Of a stretch of 10,279 nucleotides of DNA, positions 7,326-10,279 are shown one piece after another. The position numbers and the translations under genes are program-made. Positions within the stretch are counted from its first letter, which is position 1. Each line of letters begins with the position of its first letter. Below the pieces are notes generated by a model, which had not been told where the DNA came from, did no database searches, and worked only from the letters and a program-made list of their open reading frames with translations. The stretch is from SIG223 sp964442785 (GTDB lineage Bacteria > Bacillota_I > Bacilli_A > RFN20 > DUOF01): NCBI GenBank assembly GCA_964442785.1, contig CAYTZW010000035.1, positions 1 through 10,279 of the forward strand. Reading direction: 5' to 3'.

Positions 7326-9151
7326 TTTAATTCACTCCTATGTCTATTTATTTTTTCTTTTAATCCTTTTAAAATTACAACCATAGACCATGTGTCTTGC
7401 CCACAATAATCTATTAAATCTTTTCTTATCTCTTCGATTTCTTCCTTCTCTAAATATCTAAATTTAGCATAGCTATTAGAAGCAATTACTCCATTTTTTA
7501 TATTTAGTTCATCATATGATAAATCAGTAAATACTGGCAATAATTTCTTAATAGAATATTTTCCTATTTGCAAATTATTATAAAAATTAATTTTTGATGT
7601 CCTTTTCAAAAATCCTATTTTTTCATAAAAGCTTCTGCCTTTATGAATGATATCTTCTAAATCTATCATATGCTTTAATATAAGCTCTAATTTTAGTCTA
7701 TATTGAGGAAAGAAATCAATAAATTCCTTAATTCGATTATATTCAAATGATTTATTATAAACTAAAACAGTCCCACCGTTTTTCAAATCAATAGTTTCTA
7801 TCATCTTCTTAACAAGTTCTAATCTCTGATCACTAAAATCTGATGAAACAAAACTTACATTATCTTTTTCTAAATCACATTCATTTTCTTTTTTTTCAAT
7901 ATGAATTGAAAATTGAAAGACCGACTGACTAAAAGGTTTTTCTTTATAAAACCTCGGAAGAGGGGAAGCAAAAGCTTCAAAATCCAAGTGATAAATTGGA
8001 TATTTTATCTCTTGTATTCCTCTAGTTAGTTTTTCATAATCAAGATATTCTACATTATTATCAAAGCACTTTCTTTGAATCAATTGATTTTCATTTTTTA
8101 TCCAATTTAAGGGAATAGAATCTATTTTTTTATAACCTCTATTTACTAAATCTATTAAAGTATAAACTTTTTGATTTTCATCATAAAAATACTTACTTTC
8201 CATATAATTTAATATCGAATCTTTTTCTTGCAATTCTTTAAAACAAACTCCAAAAAATTCACAACGCTTTTTAGATGCAACACATTCTTTTTTAAATACT
8301 TTAGTATTTAAATTATTTTCAATTATATTTTTAACCATTTTCTCTTTTATATGATTTATTTCTTCTAAATAAATTTTAGTAATTTCCGTTAAATCAACAT
8401 AATTTATTACTGAATCGCCATCTTTAAAATATTTTAAATCTTTGTCTAAAACAAAATCACTATTTAAAATAGTTAAATAATATCTTATTTTTTTATTCAA
8501 ACTTTTACTATTATTTTGTTTTAAACTGTTTTCAATAATATATCTTTCAATAGCTAAATCATAGATATATTTCCCAAGATCATTTTCTTTATCAAATAAT
8601 TTTTGATAATAATTTGAATATTTTTTTGCATCATATTCCCATTCATTAATATCAATTAATGAATATATATTATTATTTTTCTTAAAAAGTGGTTTTAAAG
8701 TTTTAATAACTGGACCAAAATTTTTAAGTTTGGAAGATGAGGCAGATTTCACTTCAATAACTATAATTTCCTCATCATCTTCATAATAACCATCTAAATA
8801 ACAATAATAATTATAACCATTATTATCTATAAAACTGAATTTCTTTTGTTCATTAGTATTTTCAAAATATTCAAACTCTTTACCAAAAACAATCCTAGCA
8901 TTTTCTAATGCAACACGCTCAACATCTTTATAAAAGGGAAGCATCGCTTCAACTTCTTCTTGACTGACCATAATTAAGTCATCGCCAGTTTCACAATCAT
9001 AAAACCTTGATAAAATTTCTAAAATTAACTCATCTCGATCTTCATCAAAAAGATTAACTTTCTGATTTAATTTTTTCTTATATATTTCTGTTAATGGATA
9101 TACTCTCTCACATCGAGAATATTCTTTAAAAAGAGTTTTTGAAATGTTCAT
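7322..9151 (-). CDS. DUF2779 protein: Cas4-like Fe-S nuclease region fused to a DEDDy exonuclease-like domain
   Basis: A 609-residue protein from the ATG at 9151, which has AGGTG 6 bases upstream; a GTG at 9160 is possible but less well placed. The N-terminal half looks like a PD-(D/E)XK nuclease of the Cas4/RecB type: YLDGYYEDDEEIIVIEVKS gives Asp120, Glu133 and Lys135. Cys14 near the N-terminus plus Cys290, Cys297 and Cys303 match the split four-cysteine layout of Fe-S nucleases. The C-terminal half is DUF2779, an RNase H-fold exonuclease-like domain: YHLDFEAF (Asp390, Glu392), VYNKSFE, MIDL, GKYSIKKLLP, and YCGQDTWSMV (Tyr582, Asp586), the Yx3D of DEDDy enzymes. Both active sites look intact. 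DNA or RNA processing is likely; the pathway is unknown. Its stop overlaps the start of the lipoprotein gene (ATGA), so the two are translated from one message. Confidence 0.75.
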   Translation of the reverse strand: MNISKTLFKEYSRCERVYPLTEIYKKKLNQKVNLFDEDRDELILEILSRFYDCETGDDLIMVSQEEVEAMLPFYKDVERVALENARIVFGKEFEYFENTNEQKKFSFIDNNGYNYYCYLDGYYEDDEEIIVIEVKSASSSKLKNFGPVIKTLKPLFKKNNNIYSLIDINEWEYDAKKYSNYYQKLFDKENDLGKYIYDLAIERYIIENSLKQNNSKSLNKKIRYYLTILNSDFVLDKDLKYFKDGDSVINYVDLTEITKIYLEEINHIKEKMVKNIIENNLNTKVFKKECVASKKRCEFFGVCFKELQEKDSILNYMESKYFYDENQKVYTLIDLVNRGYKKIDSIPLNWIKNENQLIQRKCFDNNVEYLDYEKLTRGIQEIKYPIYHLDFEAFASPLPRFYKEKPFSQSVFQFSIHIEKKENECDLEKDNVSFVSSDFSDQRLELVKKMIETIDLKNGGTVLVYNKSFEYNRIKEFIDFFPQYRLKLELILKHMIDLEDIIHKGRSFYEKIGFLKRTSKINFYNNLQIGKYSIKKLLPVFTDLSYDELNIKNGVIASNSYAKFRYLEKEEIEEIRKDLIDYCGQDTWSMVVILKGLKEKINRHRSELK

Positions 9152-9181
9152 CCTCGACACCTAACTTAATTCGTATCTACT

Positions 9182-9210
9182 ATTTTACCACTTTTTTTAT
9201 AAAAATACAA
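9182..9210 (-). promoter_or_regulatory. Promoter of the DUF2779/lipoprotein unit
   Basis: On the minus strand, TTGTAT (9205-9210) and TAAAAT (9182-9187) are separated by exactly 17 bases, and the ATG follows about 30 bases further on. No clear terminator separates it from the TetR gene upstream, so some read-through from there is also possible. Confidence 0.6.
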
Positions 9211-9233
9211 GTAAATGATACAATTACCTAATT

Positions 9234-9851
9234 TTAGTCATTTTTTTTGTTAATGTTTTTTAAAATAGTGTTCCTTATATAATCTAAATACCCACAATAA
9301 TTTTCATAAACTTTTTCTTTGCTAATGTCTTTAAAGATAAAGTCATTTAAACAAGATAAATTAGCCATACCAATCAAACCTAAAAATTCTTTAGAATATG
9401 GCATATTTAAAATTTCTTCAGGAATTATACTAAGATCATCTTGAACTTTTAAAAATCTAATGTCTTTTAAAAATACAGAGTTTTTCATTTCTAAATTTAT
9501 AAATGACATATATATATTAATATTAAATTGACGCTCTTCTCCATTTTCAAAAAAAGATAATACTTCATAAAACTTTTTTTTCATCGCATCAAAATAAGTT
9601 TTACCTTCTATCTTTGCTTCTTCTTTAATATCATGATGCAATCTTTTATATATATCATCAATTATATAAACAAATAAATCCTCAATATTTTCAAAATATT
9701 GATAAAAACTGCCACGAGGAATACCAGCATCTTTAATAATATTAGAAATCAAGGCTTTCTCTAATGGAACACGAGAAAATTCACGCTTTGCGGCGGAAAT
9801 GATTCTTTGCTTTTTTTCTTCGGGAATATTATAAAATGTTTTTGAAGCCAT
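9234..9851 (-). CDS. TetR/AcrR family transcriptional regulator
   Basis: A 205-residue protein of normal family length. The N-terminal DNA-binding domain spans about residues 12-60: a first helix KKQRIISAAKREFSR, then a helix-turn-helix including ISNIIKDAGIPRGSFYQYFENIEDLF, where GSFYQYF is the typical recognition-helix signature. The C-terminal part is all helical and would bind a small ligand and form the dimer; the ligand cannot be told from sequence. The ATG at 9849-9851 has a full GGAGG 4 bases upstream. A perfect palindrome over its own -35 box suggests autorepression. The next gene downstream has its own promoter and is not a transporter, so the regulator's main target is probably elsewhere. 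Confidence 0.9.
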   Translation of the reverse strand: MASKTFYNIPEEKKQRIISAAKREFSRVPLEKALISNIIKDAGIPRGSFYQYFENIEDLFVYIIDDIYKRLHHDIKEEAKIEGKTYFDAMKKKFYEVLSFFENGEERQFNINIYMSFINLEMKNSVFLKDIRFLKVQDDLSIIPEEILNMPYSKEFLGLIGMANLSCLNDFIFKDISKEKVYENYCGYLDYIRNTILKNINKKND

Positions 9852-9874
9852 AGTTCCTCCTTAAATTTTTATCT

Positions 9875-9903
9875 ATTATATCAAAAAAATGACAACGTGT
9901 CAA
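9875..9903 (-). promoter_or_regulatory. Consensus promoter of the TetR gene
   Basis: On the minus strand, a perfect TTGACA (9898-9903) and a perfect TATAAT (9875-9880) are separated by 17 bases. This is the strongest-looking promoter in the window, which makes sense if it is normally repressed. The leader to the ATG is short and contains GGAGG. Confidence 0.85.
9890..9902. promoter_or_regulatory. Likely TetR operator palindrome
   Basis: TGACA-N3-TGTCA is a perfect 13-base palindrome that covers most of the -35 box and the start of the spacer. A bound TetR dimer would block RNA polymerase. No second copy was found elsewhere in the window. Confidence 0.6.
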
Positions 9904-10110
9904 GTCACCATTTTTCTTTATATCTTTAAGTAGTTTATAAAAATTAAAAGTTTACTTAATGGGAAATTTCATATGTAGCATCTATCTAAAAGTTCCACCA
10001 AAAAGAATAAATCTACCAATTATCATATATATTTATAAGTCTTTGTATAAATGTTTTTTATTCGAATATTAAATTTATCTGTTTTAAAAATTGTATGATA
10101 ATTTCAATCT
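9904..10110. other. AT-rich intergenic stretch without recognised features
   Basis: The region between the TetR promoter and the terminator of the right-edge gene holds no convincing reading frame, RNA gene or strong hairpin. A 10-base palindrome TATTCGAATA (10059-10068) and a 6-bp stem with a long loop near the left side are the only structures seen, and neither is persuasive. Confidence 0.5.
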
Positions 10111-10149
10111 TTTTAAAATTAAAGCTCCTAAAGTTTTAAACCTTAGGAG
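10111..10149 (-). terminator. Rho-independent terminator of the right-edge gene
   Basis: On the minus strand, CTCCTAAGG (10141-10149) pairs with CTTTAGGAG (10125-10133) over 9 bp with one G-U pair and a 7-base loop, followed by a T-rich run (CTTTAATTTT). It begins 5 bases after the stop codon. Confidence 0.8.
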
Positions 10150-10154
10150 TAATC

Positions 10155-10279
10155 TTATCTATCAATTATTTTCCAGTAACCAAATTTATTAGAACCAATT
10201 CTTTCTATTATTCCTTCATCAATCAGTTCTTTAATTACCTTATGTGTTGCTCTATCTTTTTTATTTATAATGCTCATAG
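10155..10279 (-). CDS. C-terminal end of a winged-helix-ended protein (5' part beyond window)
   Basis: Only the last 40 residues are visible, ending in TAA at 10155-10157. They read as the end of a winged helix: DRATHKVIKELIDEGIIERI followed by GSNKFGYWKII. Endings of the type 'GSNKxGYW' occur in AlbA_2-type ATP-binding / RecG-like putative DNA-binding proteins and in some Fic-family proteins, which places this fragment there tentatively. The ATG codon at 10275-10277 is in frame, but nothing shows it is a start, since the upstream sequence is missing. A good terminator 5 bases after the stop supports this as a real gene end. Confidence 0.55.
   Translation of the reverse strand, partial: MSIINKKDRATHKVIKELIDEGIIERIGSNKFGYWKIIDR

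Noticed and set aside
7174..7386. Plus-strand 70-residue frame opposite the lipoprotein signal peptide
   Set aside because: It is the complement of the signal-peptide region and the gene overlap; there is no start signal.
9152..9160. GTG start at 9160 for the DUF2779 protein
   Set aside because: The ATG at 9151 has AGGTG at 6 bases and aligns better with the usual short lead before the conserved first cysteine.
9931..9960. TAAGTA/TACTTA inverted repeat in the right intergenic stretch
   Set aside because: Only 6 pairs around a loop of about 20 bases, with no T-run or associated gene; expected by chance in AT-rich DNA.
10059..10068. Palindrome TATTCGAATA
   Set aside because: It is short, has no promoter around it and no second copy was noticed; not enough to call an operator.

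Overview
The window comes from an AT-rich, low-GC Gram-positive genome. Start sites carry AGGAGG/GGAG-type ribosome binding sites, promoters are TTGACA/TATAAT-type, and exported proteins carry bacterial lipoboxes. TGA is used as a stop (it ends the sigma factor and DUF2779 genes) and tryptophan is TGG, so the code is the standard bacterial one and not the Mycoplasma code. A Bacilli-type lineage near Erysipelotrichales or the standard-code Mollicutes relatives fits best. That placement is inference; no rRNA or marker gene is present.

Layout. (1) Positions 1-2170, minus strand: a large secreted lipoprotein, cut by the left edge, with five degenerate Ig-like modules followed by a C39-like cysteine peptidase region. 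(2) 2171-2476: an intergenic region that is not empty. It holds the peptidase promoter and a leftward transcription unit (promoter about 2373-2401, terminator 2254-2295) that looks like a small RNA of about 113 nt with two exposed UCCCC motifs. (3) 2477-4734, plus strand: a GxDLY/SGNH hydrolase, an ECF-type sigma factor and a single-pass membrane protein likely to be its anti-sigma factor, ending at a terminator. (4) 4781-9151, minus strand: a DUF2779 protein (Cas4-like nuclease fused to a DEDDy exonuclease-like domain) overlapping by ATGA a large PrsA/SurA-like lipoprotein, with its own promoter and terminator. (5) 9234-9851, minus strand: a TetR-family regulator with a consensus promoter and a perfect palindrome covering the -35 box. 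(6) 10155-10279, minus strand: the C-terminal 40 residues of a winged-helix-ended protein, with a terminator.

How the parts may work together. Two lipoproteins, a membrane-bound sigma/anti-sigma pair and an esterase-like SGNH enzyme point to cell-envelope functions. The sigma unit probably senses something outside the membrane and may include the SGNH gene. The TetR gene looks self-regulated; its usual kind of partner, an efflux or transport gene, is not in the window. The most interesting item is the candidate small RNA, whose C-rich single-stranded stretches resemble those of RsaE/RoxS-type regulators that pair with ribosome binding sites. No tRNA, rRNA, CRISPR array, insertion sequence or phage gene was seen.
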